The translations under genes and the position numbers were made by a program. Positions 40,313-48,997 of a DNA stretch of 64,000 nucleotides are shown piece by piece. Under the pieces are notes generated by a model. That model had not been told where the DNA came from and ran no database searches. It was given only the letters and a program-made list of their open reading frames with translations. How positions within the stretch are numbered: position 1 is the first letter of the stretch; the number at the start of each line of letters is the position of its first letter. Origin of the DNA: Amycolatopsis vancoresmycina (GTDB lineage: Bacteria > Actinomycetota > Actinomycetes > Mycobacteriales > Pseudonocardiaceae); contig NZ_JNYY01000013.1 of assembly GCF_000716785.1 (NCBI RefSeq), positions 186,001 to 250,000 of the forward strand. Direction: 5' to 3'.

Positions 40313-40993
40313 ATGGACGAGCCGACCCCGCCGCGCATCCTCGTGATCGAGGATGCCGAAGCGATCCGGGTGCCGGTCGAGTCCGCGTTGGCCGACGCGG
40401 GGTTTTCGGTGCGGTCGTGGCCCGACGGCGCCAGGCTCGAGGCGGAGCTGGCCCGCGCTCGCCCCGACCTGGTCGTGCTGGATGTGATGCTGCCCGGCCG
40501 CGACGGGTTCGAACTGCTGCGGGTGATCCGGCGCAGCTCCGCCGCCGGGGTCGTGATGCTGACCGCCCGCGACGGGGTCGAAGACCGCCTGCACGGGCTC
40601 GGCGAGGGCGCCGACGACTACATCGTGAAGCCGTTCGTGCTGGCCGAGCTGGTCGCGCGGGTGACCGCGGTGCTGCGCCGGACCGGGCGCACCCGGCCGG
40701 CCGTGGAGATCGGCGACCTGGTGATCGACGTCGAAGGCGGGCGGGCCCGCTATGGCGGCGCCGACGTCGAGCTGACCTCCACCGAGTGGAAGGTGCTGCT
40801 GTACTTCGCCCGGCACCGCGACCGCGTGGTGTCCAAGACGCAGGTGCTCACGGCCGTCTGGGGCTACGGCGAACTGGCGCCCAACCTCGTCGAGGTCAAC
40901 GTCAGCACGCTGCGCCGCAAGCTCGAAGCACACGGCCCGCGCGTGCTGCACACCGTGCGCGGACAGGGGTACGTGCTGCGCGGTGAAGCGTGA
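40313..40993 (+). CDS. OmpR-family response regulator
   Basis: 226 residues. Receiver domain: acidic pair in VIEDAE, phospho-acceptor Asp57 in VVLDVMLP, Thr in MLTAR and Lys in YIVKPF. C-terminal winged-helix OmpR/PhoB domain: ELTSTEWKVLLYFARHRDRVVSKTQVL... VNVSTLRRKLE... TVRGQGYVL. It is the DNA-binding output of the two-component system completed by the kinase gene that overlaps its stop. Target genes are unknown. Confidence 0.95.
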   Translation: MDEPTPPRILVIEDAEAIRVPVESALADAGFSVRSWPDGARLEAELARARPDLVVLDVMLPGRDGFELLRVIRRSSAAGVVMLTARDGVEDRLHGLGEGADDYIVKPFVLAELVARVTAVLRRTGRTRPAVEIGDLVIDVEGGRARYGGADVELTSTEWKVLLYFARHRDRVVSKTQVLTAVWGYGELAPNLVEVNVSTLRRKLEAHGPRVLHTVRGQGYVLRGEA

Positions 40994-42297
40994 GCGGGCT
41001 GCGGACGGCGTCACTGCGCCGCCGGGTCACCGTCACCGTGCTGGTGGTGCTGGCGGTGGTGCTGGTCGCCGTCGGCCTGGTCGTGGACACGGTGTTCCGC
41101 GCGCAGGCCGAGCGCGACGTCACCGCCGTGCTCACCGCCCGGGTCCAGCTGGCGCAACAGCTGGCCAAGCAGAACGCGGCCCCGCAGAACCTGGTGCGGC
41201 GCGTCGAAACGCGCGGCGTGCAAGCGTCGCTGTCGATGCCGGACGGCGCCTTCTTCGGAGCGGCGGACCTGCCACCGGACGCCCGGATCCGCCAGGTCCG
41301 CGCGACGCTGTCCGGGCCGCCGCGGATCAACGGCGCGAAACTGACGCTCACCGCGGACGAGTCCCTGATCGCGGCGGCCGAGCAGAGCCTGCGGTGGGTG
41401 CTGCTGGCCACCGGCGTCGCCGCGCTGGTCGCCGCCGCCGTCGCGCTGCTGCTGGCCGTCCGGTTCGCGCTCGCGCCCCTGGACGCCATGACGCGGCTGG
41501 CCCGCTCGATCGTCTCCGGCGGTCGCGGCGGCCGGCTCGCCCCGGAGAAGACCGGCACCGAGCTGGGGCGTGCGGCGGCCGCGTTCGACTCCGCGCTGGA
41601 CGCGCTCGAGGGCGCGGAGCGGGCGGCGCAGGCGTCGGAGGAGCGGACCCGGCGGTTCGTCGCCGACGCGGCCCACGAGCTGCGCACGCCGTTGGCCGGC
41701 GTGCAGGCGGCGGCCGAGGCGCTGCTGCAGCAGGCGCCGGACACGCCCCACGAGCAGCGGGAGCGGCTGCAGCTGCTGGTGGTCCGCGAGTCCCAGCGGG
41801 CCGGCCGGCTGGTGGCGGACCTGCTGGACCTGGCCCGGCTCGACGCGGGCGCCGAGCTCGAGCGGGCGCCGGTGGCGCTGCGGGAACTGGTGGCCGCGCA
41901 GGCCGAGCAGGTGCGGCTGACCGCCCCGGAAGTAACGGTGGAGGTGACGGGCCCGGACACGGTCGTCCTCGGTGACCGGGCGCGGTTGACGCAGATCCTG
42001 GCCAACCTGACCGGCAACGCGGTCCGGGCGATGGCCGGGCGGGGCACGTTGACCTTGGAGGTCACCGGCGACGGGGTGACGGTGACCGACACGGGCCCGG
42101 GTGTGCCGGGGCCGGAGCGCGAGCGGATCTTCGACCGCCTGGTCCGCTTGGACGCGGCTCGAGAGCAAGGTGGGTCCGGACTGGGTTTGCCGATCGCGCG
42201 CGGTTTCGCCCGCGCGCATGGCGGCGACCTGTGGTGTGAGGCCGCGCCGGGCGGGGGAGCGCGGTTCCGGCTGACCGGGCTGACGCCGCACTTTTAG
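40990..42297 (+). CDS. Sensor histidine kinase (HAMP, HisKA, HATPase)
   Basis: 435 residues from GTG (GTGA overlap with the regulator). TM1 about 13-33, an outer domain of about 100 residues, TM2 about 135-155, then HAMP (LAPLDAMTRLARSIVSGGRGGRL). The H-box is DAAHELRTPLAGVQ, the N-box NLTGNAVRAM, the G1 DTGPGVPG and the G2 GGSGLGLPIARG. It is membrane-bound and phosphorylates the OmpR-type partner. The input signal is unknown; the outer domain has no recognised fold. Confidence 0.95.
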   Translation: MSGLRTASLRRRVTVTVLVVLAVVLVAVGLVVDTVFRAQAERDVTAVLTARVQLAQQLAKQNAAPQNLVRRVETRGVQASLSMPDGAFFGAADLPPDARIRQVRATLSGPPRINGAKLTLTADESLIAAAEQSLRWVLLATGVAALVAAAVALLLAVRFALAPLDAMTRLARSIVSGGRGGRLAPEKTGTELGRAAAAFDSALDALEGAERAAQASEERTRRFVADAAHELRTPLAGVQAAAEALLQQAPDTPHEQRERLQLLVVRESQRAGRLVADLLDLARLDAGAELERAPVALRELVAAQAEQVRLTAPEVTVEVTGPDTVVLGDRARLTQILANLTGNAVRAMAGRGTLTLEVTGDGVTVTDTGPGVPGPERERIFDRLVRLDAAREQGGSGLGLPIARGFARAHGGDLWCEAAPGGGARFRLTGLTPHF

Positions 42298-42377
42298 TCC
42301 GGTGGCCGTTATGGGCTTACGCAGGGGACTACCATGTTTCGGTGAACCTGGTGGAGCGGTGGAACGGCCGACAACTC

Positions 42378-43589
42378 TCAGGCGAACAGGCCGTCCATCC
42401 GTCCACTGTGGCCGGTGAGTACCTTGCCGGCGTCGGTGCCGAGGACGTCCTCCAGCACCGTTGCGTAGACGTCGCGAAAGTCCGTCGTCAGCTTCAGATC
42501 GCCGTCGTCCAAGTCGGTCAGGCTCGGTTCCGCGCCGTGGAAGCCGCCCTTCACTTTGGAGCCGATGACGAACACCGGGCCCGCGGTGCCGTGGTCGGTG
42601 CCCTGGCTCGCGTTCGCCGTGACCCGCCTGCCGAACTCCGAGTACACCAGCACCGTCGCCTGCTTGCCTCGGTCGGACTTCGCCAGCCGCTGGACGAACG
42701 GCGCCAGCGCGCCGTCCAGCTCGGTCAGCAGCCGCTGCTGCGTGCCCCGCTCGTCGGCGTGCGTGTCGAACCCGCCCAGCGACACCGAGTACGCCCGCGT
42801 CGGGACGCCCGCCTCGATCAGTCCCGCGACCACGTCCAGCTGGGCCGCCAGCTCGCCCTTCGCCTTCTCGCCCTGCTGAGAAGACGGTCCGCCCAGCGTC
42901 TGCACGGCCCGGTGCAGATCGGTCACCGACCGCGCCGCCCGCGCCTGCCAGAAGCCTTCACCCGGCTGGGCCGTCCCCAGGTCCGCGAACGCTTTGCCCA
43001 GCGCGCCTTCCGGGAGCTTCAGCCCGCCCACCGGCAAGGACGCCGCTGCGGTTCGCTCGCCGGCCAGCAGCGGCGGCAGCACCGGGTCGACCGACACCGC
43101 GCGCAGCGGGTCGTCGCCGGTGGCGTCCAGCCAGCGGCCGAGCCAGCCGGTCGGCACCGACGTCTCGGGCGACGCCGTCTGCCAGATCGCCATCGACCGG
43201 AAATGGCTGTGGTCGGGCTTCGGGTAGCCGACGCCGCGCAGCACGGCGAGCTGCCCGCCATCCCAGAGCCCCTTGAACCCCTTCAGCCCAGGGTTCAGCC
43301 CCAGCCCTTCGCCGAGGTCGAGCACCTCTTCCGGCTTGTACGCCAGCTCCGAGCGGGCGTTCTGGTACGCCGGGTCGCTCGCCGGGACGACGGTGTTGAG
43401 GCCGTCGTTGCCGCCGTAGAGGGTGACGACCACGAGCACGCCCGCGTCCGGGTCGAGGGGGTTCACCTGCGCGGCCGACATCAGGTGCCCCCAGTCGACC
43501 TGCGTGGCGCCTGCGGCCAGCGCCGCGGCGGCCGTCACGCCGGTCGCGGTGAGGAACCTGCGACGGTTCACCTGCTGCACGATCGTCAC
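42378..43589 (-). CDS. DUF1501 family secreted protein (Tat substrate)
   Basis: 403 residues from GTG (GTGA overlap with DUF1800). Twin-arginine signal NRRRFLTATGVTAAAALAAG. The DUF1501 body is related to the alkaline phosphatase/sulfatase fold: VVTLYGGNDGLNTVVP, then ATVLVYSEFGRRVTANASQGTDHGTAGPVFVIG. These conserved Asp/His residues suggest metal binding. DUF1501 and DUF1800 genes are nearly always paired; the biochemical role is unproven. Confidence 0.9.
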   Translation of the reverse strand: MTIVQQVNRRRFLTATGVTAAAALAAGATQVDWGHLMSAAQVNPLDPDAGVLVVVTLYGGNDGLNTVVPASDPAYQNARSELAYKPEEVLDLGEGLGLNPGLKGFKGLWDGGQLAVLRGVGYPKPDHSHFRSMAIWQTASPETSVPTGWLGRWLDATGDDPLRAVSVDPVLPPLLAGERTAAASLPVGGLKLPEGALGKAFADLGTAQPGEGFWQARAARSVTDLHRAVQTLGGPSSQQGEKAKGELAAQLDVVAGLIEAGVPTRAYSVSLGGFDTHADERGTQQRLLTELDGALAPFVQRLAKSDRGKQATVLVYSEFGRRVTANASQGTDHGTAGPVFVIGSKVKGGFHGAEPSLTDLDDGDLKLTTDFRDVYATVLEDVLGTDAGKVLTGHSGRMDGLFA

Positions 43590-44887
43590 CCGCTCACTAC
43601 GTATTCGGGGGCACAAGCGGCCACTGTGGACAGTTGGCGGACGTTGCCGGCGACGCCGGCCAGCGCGGCGCGGGTCCGGTCCGACCACGCGTCGACCCCG
43701 AGCAGATCGCCGATCGCCGCGGCCTTGTCCCGGGCTTTCGCCACCGCCCCGAGGTCGGCGTGCTCGGCGACCAGCTGCGCGGCGTGCAGGCGCGCCACAC
43801 CCGCCGAGGTCGTCAGCCAGGCGCCGCCGGCTGCCCAGCCTCCGACGCTGGGTGGCTGGAACGGCACCTGGCCCATCCCGCGCAAGGCAGCCAGTAGCTG
43901 CGTCCTGGTCTTGTCGTCGAGCTTCGCCGGCCGCACGCCCAGGGCGCGCAGCAGCCCGGCCAGCCACTCGACCGGCTGCTTGACCAGGGACGTCGCGCTG
44001 TCGTGGAACGCCGGCTCGTCGGTAATCGCGCGCAGCAGCGAACGGATGTCCCGGTGGCTCCCGTAGGCGGCGACGAGGCGGTTGAGCGTGTCGGCCGGCG
44101 GCGCGGTCGTCGACACCAGCCGGAACCAGACGCGCCCCGCGACGAACGGCGCCGACTCCGGGCGGCTCAGCACGAGGTCCACGAAGGACCGCGCGTCGAA
44201 GTCACCGCTGGTGCCGAGGATCCGCTTCACGCCGTCGTCGTGCCGCTTGGCGACGAGCTGGGACGCCGTGCCGTCGCGCTTCGCGGTCCAGCCGGTGAGA
44301 GCGCGGGCGGCTTCGCGGACGTCGTTTTCGGCGTAGTGCCCGACCCCGAGGGCGAACAGCTCCATGAACTCGCGGGAGAGGTTCTCATTGGGCTTGCCGG
44401 CTTTGTTGCTGTTGCCGTCGAGCCACAGCAGCATCGCCGGGTCGACGACCATCGCGCGGGCCAGCTCGGTGAAGCTGCCGAGCGCGTGCTCACGCTGAGC
44501 CTGGTTCTGGGCGAGCATCAGCCGCGGGCTGCGCACCTTCTGCTCGCCGGTGGCGAAATGGCCGTGCCAGAACCAGGTCAGCCGTTCGACGGACGCGAGG
44601 TCGGCCGCCGCCATCCGGTCCAGCCACCAGCTCACGGCCTGCGTGGCCTGGGCCTGGGTCTGCTTGCGGGCCTGCTGTTTCGTGGCTTTGTCGGCGTTCT
44701 TGTCGGGCTTGTCCGGCGGCGGGCCGGGGTCGGGCATCGGTGTCGCGGCCGCCCCGGCGTCCGGGCTGCCGGCCAGCAGCCGGTCGCGGGTCTCGGCGAA
44801 CCCGCGGTCGAGGTCGCCGGGCCGCGGCCCGAAGCCGAGGCGGTCGTGCAGCCGCCGGACGGCCGCTCGTTCGGAAAGCACCACCAT
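43586..44887 (-). CDS. DUF1800 family protein
   Basis: 433 residues from ATG at 44887; upstream in-frame codons are unlikely because they precede the family start VVLSERAAVRRLHDRLGFGPRPGDL. Typical DUF1800 signatures are WWLDRMAAADLASVERLTWFWHGHFATG, NENLSREFMELFALGVGHYAENDVREAARALTGW and a C-terminal PVEWLAGLLRALGV. A short Lys/Gln-rich insertion (DKNADKATKQQARKQTQAQ) lies near residue 80. It is co-translated with the Tat-exported DUF1501 partner. Function unknown. Confidence 0.9.
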   Translation of the reverse strand: MVVLSERAAVRRLHDRLGFGPRPGDLDRGFAETRDRLLAGSPDAGAAATPMPDPGPPPDKPDKNADKATKQQARKQTQAQATQAVSWWLDRMAAADLASVERLTWFWHGHFATGEQKVRSPRLMLAQNQAQREHALGSFTELARAMVVDPAMLLWLDGNSNKAGKPNENLSREFMELFALGVGHYAENDVREAARALTGWTAKRDGTASQLVAKRHDDGVKRILGTSGDFDARSFVDLVLSRPESAPFVAGRVWFRLVSTTAPPADTLNRLVAAYGSHRDIRSLLRAITDEPAFHDSATSLVKQPVEWLAGLLRALGVRPAKLDDKTRTQLLAALRGMGQVPFQPPSVGGWAAGGAWLTTSAGVARLHAAQLVAEHADLGAVAKARDKAAAIGDLLGVDAWSDRTRAALAGVAGNVRQLSTVAACAPEYVVSG

Positions 44888-45059
44888 GCTCCCGATGGTG
44901 GGACGCGCGCCGGGCGCCCGCGACCACCTGGCGGAAACCTTAAGCCGATCCACAGCTACCGTGGGTCACCGGGCTGGCTGGATCTTCGCCGCGGCTGAGC
45001 AGGTCGGGACGGCGTCACGGGCGAGTAACGGATCCCGGCCGCCCGTCGACACATGCCCC

Positions 45060-45644
45060 GTGGCAGAAAAGCAAGGTGCATCACGCAAGAAGATTGTCGG
45101 GTGGGTGGCTGCGGTGGGCACGGCCACCGCGGGTCTGGCGACCTTTCTGACGAATGTGACGACGATCGCTGATTTCTTCAAAAGTGAGGAAGTTTCCGCC
45201 GGGGCCGCCACTACGTCGGCAGCGGCCGGGCCGCGAACACGTGTTGTCCCACCGATAGGTGATTCCGGCGTGACCCCTACGCCTTATGAAGCGGGAGAAT
45301 CGCGTCAGTCCGTGCCGGACCCTTTCCTGGCGACGTGGACCGGAATCGTCTTCCAGCGAGGCGGGCCGTCGACGAAGTTTCCGGTCGAAATCGAGCTCGC
45401 CGGAGGGCGGCCGGGGGAGCAGATCGCCCGGGTGCGGTACGACACGCTGGACTGCGGTGGCGTGTGGCGGTTGCAAACGGCGTGGGCCGAGGCGATCCGG
45501 TCGACGGAATCCATCCAGTCCGGCCGGTCACACTGCGAGGACACCGTCACCGTCACCCTTTCGATGCAACCGGACGGGCAGGTCTATTACGAATTCCTGG
45601 ACGCGGAAGGCCGGGTCGGTCAGGGAATCCTGCACAAATCTTGA
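45060..45644 (+). CDS. Membrane-anchored protein with C-terminal beta-rich domain
   Basis: 194 residues from GTG. A basic N terminus (SRKKIVGW) precedes one hydrophobic helix (about 12-36, ending near FLTNVTTIADFF), a low-complexity linker, and a domain of about 110 residues. The domain carries FLATWTGIVFQRGGPSTKFPVEIEL, a GG-turn, two cysteines (DTLDCGGVW, SHCEDTVTV) and VTLSMQPDGQVYYEFLDAEG. Beta-rich domains of this pattern also occur at the outer ends of actinobacterial Ser/Thr kinases. The ligand is unknown. A divergent position next to DUF1800 gives no clue. Confidence 0.7.
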   Translation: MAEKQGASRKKIVGWVAAVGTATAGLATFLTNVTTIADFFKSEEVSAGAATTSAAAGPRTRVVPPIGDSGVTPTPYEAGESRQSVPDPFLATWTGIVFQRGGPSTKFPVEIELAGGRPGEQIARVRYDTLDCGGVWRLQTAWAEAIRSTESIQSGRSHCEDTVTVTLSMQPDGQVYYEFLDAEGRVGQGILHKS

Positions 45645-45739
45645 TTGCGTCCAGTGCGCAGTGTGAGGCCCGGGAGGTCCCGGGCGGCGGGGACCCGTAC
45701 TTCGTAACGACCTAGGACGCCGCGGCGACCTTTCCTGGC

Positions 45740-47464
45740 ATGGGACCACGGAGGAGATGGGTTCTCGTCGGAGTAATCGCGCTGATGCTCAGCGCGTGCA
45801 ACCCGGGCGCCGGCGAACCTGTCGTGGACGCGGCAACGCGTCAAACGGTGTCACCTGCTCGAGGCGCCGAACTCGAGGCCGGTCCACATCTGAAGGTCAC
45901 CGTGGGCGCAGGCGCCGTTGATCGGGACGCGATCGTCTCCGTTACGCCGGCGGGAGTCGAGGCGCCCCGGCTGCCGGGGTTCACGTCTGCTGCTCCGCCG
46001 GTGGAGATCGCCGTCAGTGCTCCTCTTGTGCAGCCGGTTCGGCTCACCTTCGACGGCGTCGGTGGTCCTGAGGGCGCGGTTCCGGCGTTGTTGCACTATG
46101 ACGCCGTGGTCGGCTGGTATCCGGTGGAGGTGGGCGAGACCGCCGGACCGATCGTCGCCGAACGGACGGCGCTATCGCCGTTCTCGACCGGATGGATCTC
46201 CAGCGCAGCGGAATGGCTGCGCGACCGCGCGGTCGGCAAGGCATCGCCTCCGACCTGCGGGCCTCCTCCGCCCCAGTGGGCTCGGCCGGCGATGGCGAAG
46301 TCGGATATGACGACCGGCTGCGTCACCGACAACTCGGGCAAGGTGGAACTGAGGATCCGCAACAACCGGGGCCTCCCGGTCGAGGTGGTCGTACCGCGCG
46401 GTGTCGCCTACGCAGACGTCCAAGGCCAGAACGAAACCGTCCGCAAGATCATCCGGGACTACGTGGGCGGAGACAGGGTCGTGCTGATGCCCGGCCAGGA
46501 CGTCACGATGGGTTGGGCACGCCCGAGTGAAGACACCCAGGTCAGGGTGCAGACGGAGTTCACGGCAGGCACAATCCTGCCGGGCCTGGCGATGGAGTTG
46601 CTCGGCCTGGACGACTCGACCTCGTTGGCCGCGCTGGCCTACTTCCTCGCTGATTGCGGCGACGCCAAGACGCTGGCTCTGGACGTTCCCAGCAGTTCAG
46701 AGGTTTTGGGCGTCGTCATCAAGACGCTGGTCACCTGTGCGGCCAAGGCCGTTACGTCACCTGGTGGCGCCATCACGGCCGCCGTCTCGGCAATTGCTGC
46801 CGCTTACGGACGCGACAACGCCACGGTTGTCGCCGACCGTGAGTTCGCCGGCAAGGTCGACAAGCTGGCCAACGGGCTCCGTCTGCTCGGCAAGTTCGTC
46901 AAGGTCTACACCGCGGTGAAGCTCGCCGCGGCTCTCACCCAGGTCGTCGTGGACAGCACCGCGCCGGCGCGGGACCGAGCGTTCGTGTTGAACCTCAGCG
47001 GCAGCGCGTCCGCCCAGCGGATAGCGACCTTCACCGGTTACGGCGGCGTCGCAGTCGGCATGACGAAACAGCAGGCTCTGGACAAAAGCAGCACACCGTT
47101 GAGTGAACATCGAATCGGTCCGTGCACTTACCTCACGGACTCGGGCGGCGACCGGCCTGGCGGACTTTCGATCCTGCTCAATCGCGACGGCCGGGTCATC
47201 GGGATCAGAGTTCCCGCGAACGCCAGAACGGACAAGGGAATCCGGGTAGGTAGTACTTATGCCCAAGCCGAGGCGGCGTACCGGGGAAGACCGACTGAAC
47301 GAGATGCGGACGCGGGCGGCTACCACCTTCTTGTGACCGGTCCCGGTGGCGCGATCGGGTTTCACTCGCTGAACGAGGCGGGCCCTGTCGAGAGCATCGC
47401 CGTCGGCCGGGAGGACTACGCGAAAGGGTTCGAGCTCTGCTCGGACAGCGAACCGCCGAGCTGA
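45740..47464 (+). CDS. Large lipoprotein of unknown function
   Basis: 574 residues. Lipoprotein signal VIALMLSAC with lipidated Cys20. Three regions follow. The first, about 35-150, is beta-rich and ZU5/autoproteolysis-like in rhythm (AGAVDRDAIVSVTPAGVEAP, ALLHYDAVVGWYPVEV). A middle part is helical with conserved cysteines (DCGDAKTL, TLVTCAAKAV). A C-terminal domain, about 435-560 (FTGYGGVAVGMTKQQAL... GPCTYL... GIRVGSTYAQAEAAY), resembles repeats seen in secreted actinobacterial proteins. No enzyme motif is recognised. Probably a surface protein. Confidence 0.75.
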   Translation: MGPRRRWVLVGVIALMLSACNPGAGEPVVDAATRQTVSPARGAELEAGPHLKVTVGAGAVDRDAIVSVTPAGVEAPRLPGFTSAAPPVEIAVSAPLVQPVRLTFDGVGGPEGAVPALLHYDAVVGWYPVEVGETAGPIVAERTALSPFSTGWISSAAEWLRDRAVGKASPPTCGPPPPQWARPAMAKSDMTTGCVTDNSGKVELRIRNNRGLPVEVVVPRGVAYADVQGQNETVRKIIRDYVGGDRVVLMPGQDVTMGWARPSEDTQVRVQTEFTAGTILPGLAMELLGLDDSTSLAALAYFLADCGDAKTLALDVPSSSEVLGVVIKTLVTCAAKAVTSPGGAITAAVSAIAAAYGRDNATVVADREFAGKVDKLANGLRLLGKFVKVYTAVKLAAALTQVVVDSTAPARDRAFVLNLSGSASAQRIATFTGYGGVAVGMTKQQALDKSSTPLSEHRIGPCTYLTDSGGDRPGGLSILLNRDGRVIGIRVPANARTDKGIRVGSTYAQAEAAYRGRPTERDADAGGYHLLVTGPGGAIGFHSLNEAGPVESIAVGREDYAKGFELCSDSEPPS

Positions 47465-47511
47465 CCGCGCTGGGTGCCAGTCGAGGCGGCGGCCGCCTTC
47501 GCTGCGGGCCG

Positions 47512-47626
47512 GCCGAGGACGTCACGCAGATGAGCTCTGCCCGCTGCCGCGGCGGCAGGTGCTGGACGGCGACGGTGAAGGCCAGCTCGAGGAAGCCTGC
47601 GAGGCGGCGGATTTCCGATCGGTTCG
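47512..47626 (-). pseudogene. Remnant of an ECF sigma factor (region 4)
   Basis: The minus strand just beyond the epimerase stop encodes LELAFTVAVQHLPPRQRAELIC. This closely resembles the start of sigma region 4 in SigJ-type ECF factors (AFVAALQHLPPRQRAVLIL). No continuation to the HTH or region 2 is found. It appears to be a short gene relic. Confidence 0.4.
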
Positions 47627-48997
47627 TCAGGGCCGGTCTTCGGCGTCGCGGACGATAGACCGGGCCAGCCACGCGAACACCCGGTCGTGCGCCGGTTTCT
47701 GGAGGTGCCAGTACGCGTGGCCCAGCGGCGAGGCCGGGGTGAACCGCACCCGCTGCCGCAGCAGGCTTCCGGGGCCGGCCGGGTCCGCGCGCAGGGTGAG
47801 CTCGGCGTCGCCGGGCAGGCGCATGTCGGCGGTCAGCACGAGTTCCCGGTGGGTGTCGTCGCGGTGGCGGACCGTCCAGAAGTCGACGACGTCCCCGGCG
47901 ACCGGCCGGTGGGGTCTTCCGCGGTAGGCCCCCGGGCCGCCGAGCAGCCCGTCGAGCAGGCCGCGCAGGGCCCACGCCGGTGCGGGCGGGAACCGGCCGT
48001 GGTCGCCGCCGAGCGCGGTGATCGCCTGCCACAGCCGGTGCGGGGCGGCTTGCGACGGCCGGGTGCGCTCCTCCTGGTACGCCGGGCCGGCCGGCGCCGG
48101 TGGCACCGGCACGCCGAGTGCCGCGCGCAGGGCGTTGTCCAGGCTCGTCGGGCCGCCGGGCGGTGGCGGCAGCACGGATTCGACCGGCGTGTCGGCCGGC
48201 AGCAGGTCGTGCTCGAGCGACGCGAACAGCGGGCCCGCGACGGCGGCGGGCACGGGCGAGGTCAGCCCGGCGATCCGCGCGGCGGTCCCGTGGGACCAGA
48301 ACGGCGACGGCAGGGCGAGCGCGGCGGGTCGCCCCAGCAGGCGTGCGCACCGCCGCACGAGGCCGTCGTAGCTGATCGTCTCCGGCCCGCTGATGTCGAA
48401 CCGGCCCCGCAGCGGTGGGTGGCAGGCGGCGGCCCGCAGGTAGTGGCGGACGTCGGCGAGCGCGACCGGGCGGCTGCGGCGGGTGGTCCACCGGGGCCGC
48501 GGCCGGACCGGCAGCCGGGCGGTGCGCGAGAGCAGCTCGACCCCGGCCGATCCGCGGCCCAGGATCATCGAGGCCTGCAGCGCGATCGCCGGGACCTCGC
48601 CGTCGAGCAGGATGCCGGCCACCTCGGAGCGGGACGCCAGGTGCGGCGACGTCGTGGCCGACGGCCGGGGGCCGCCGAGGTAGACGAGCTGCCGGACCCC
48701 GGTGGCCGCGGCCGCGGCGGCGAGGTGCTGCGCGATGGCCCGGTCCCGGCCGGCGAAATCCGCGTGGCCCAGCGAGTGCACGAGGTGGAAGACCACGTCC
48801 GCGCCGGCGCACACGGTCTCGAGCGCGCCGGGGTCGGTGGCGTCCCCGAGCGTCACGCCGATCCGGCGCGGGAAGCCGGGTGCCGCCGCGCGGGCGAGGA
48901 CCCGGACCGGGCGCCCGGCGGCGGCGAGGTCGGCGACGAGCGCGCGGCCGACGAAACCGGTCGCGCCCAGCACCGCGCAGCGGGGTGCCGGTGTCAT
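47627..48997 (-). CDS. NAD-dependent epimerase/SDR with DUF2867 C-terminal domain
   Basis: 456 residues, ATG overlapping the glycosyltransferase stop (ATGA). The N-terminal Rossmann part is clear (CAVLGATGFVGRALVADLAAAGRPVRVLAR; GxxGxxG) and continues through an atypical-SDR region to about 280. The C-terminal part (about 305-456) is DUF2867-like (RLWQAITALGGDHGRFP, DVVDFWTVRH, TLRADPAGPGSLLRQRVRF, ASPLGHAYWHLQKPAHDRVF). The same fusion is known in other actinomycetes; its substrate is not known to me. Coupled to a GT4 glycosyltransferase. Confidence 0.85.
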   Translation of the reverse strand: MTPAPRCAVLGATGFVGRALVADLAAAGRPVRVLARAAAPGFPRRIGVTLGDATDPGALETVCAGADVVFHLVHSLGHADFAGRDRAIAQHLAAAAAATGVRQLVYLGGPRPSATTSPHLASRSEVAGILLDGEVPAIALQASMILGRGSAGVELLSRTARLPVRPRPRWTTRRSRPVALADVRHYLRAAACHPPLRGRFDISGPETISYDGLVRRCARLLGRPAALALPSPFWSHGTAARIAGLTSPVPAAVAGPLFASLEHDLLPADTPVESVLPPPPGGPTSLDNALRAALGVPVPPAPAGPAYQEERTRPSQAAPHRLWQAITALGGDHGRFPPAPAWALRGLLDGLLGGPGAYRGRPHRPVAGDVVDFWTVRHRDDTHRELVLTADMRLPGDAELTLRADPAGPGSLLRQRVRFTPASPLGHAYWHLQKPAHDRVFAWLARSIVRDAEDRP

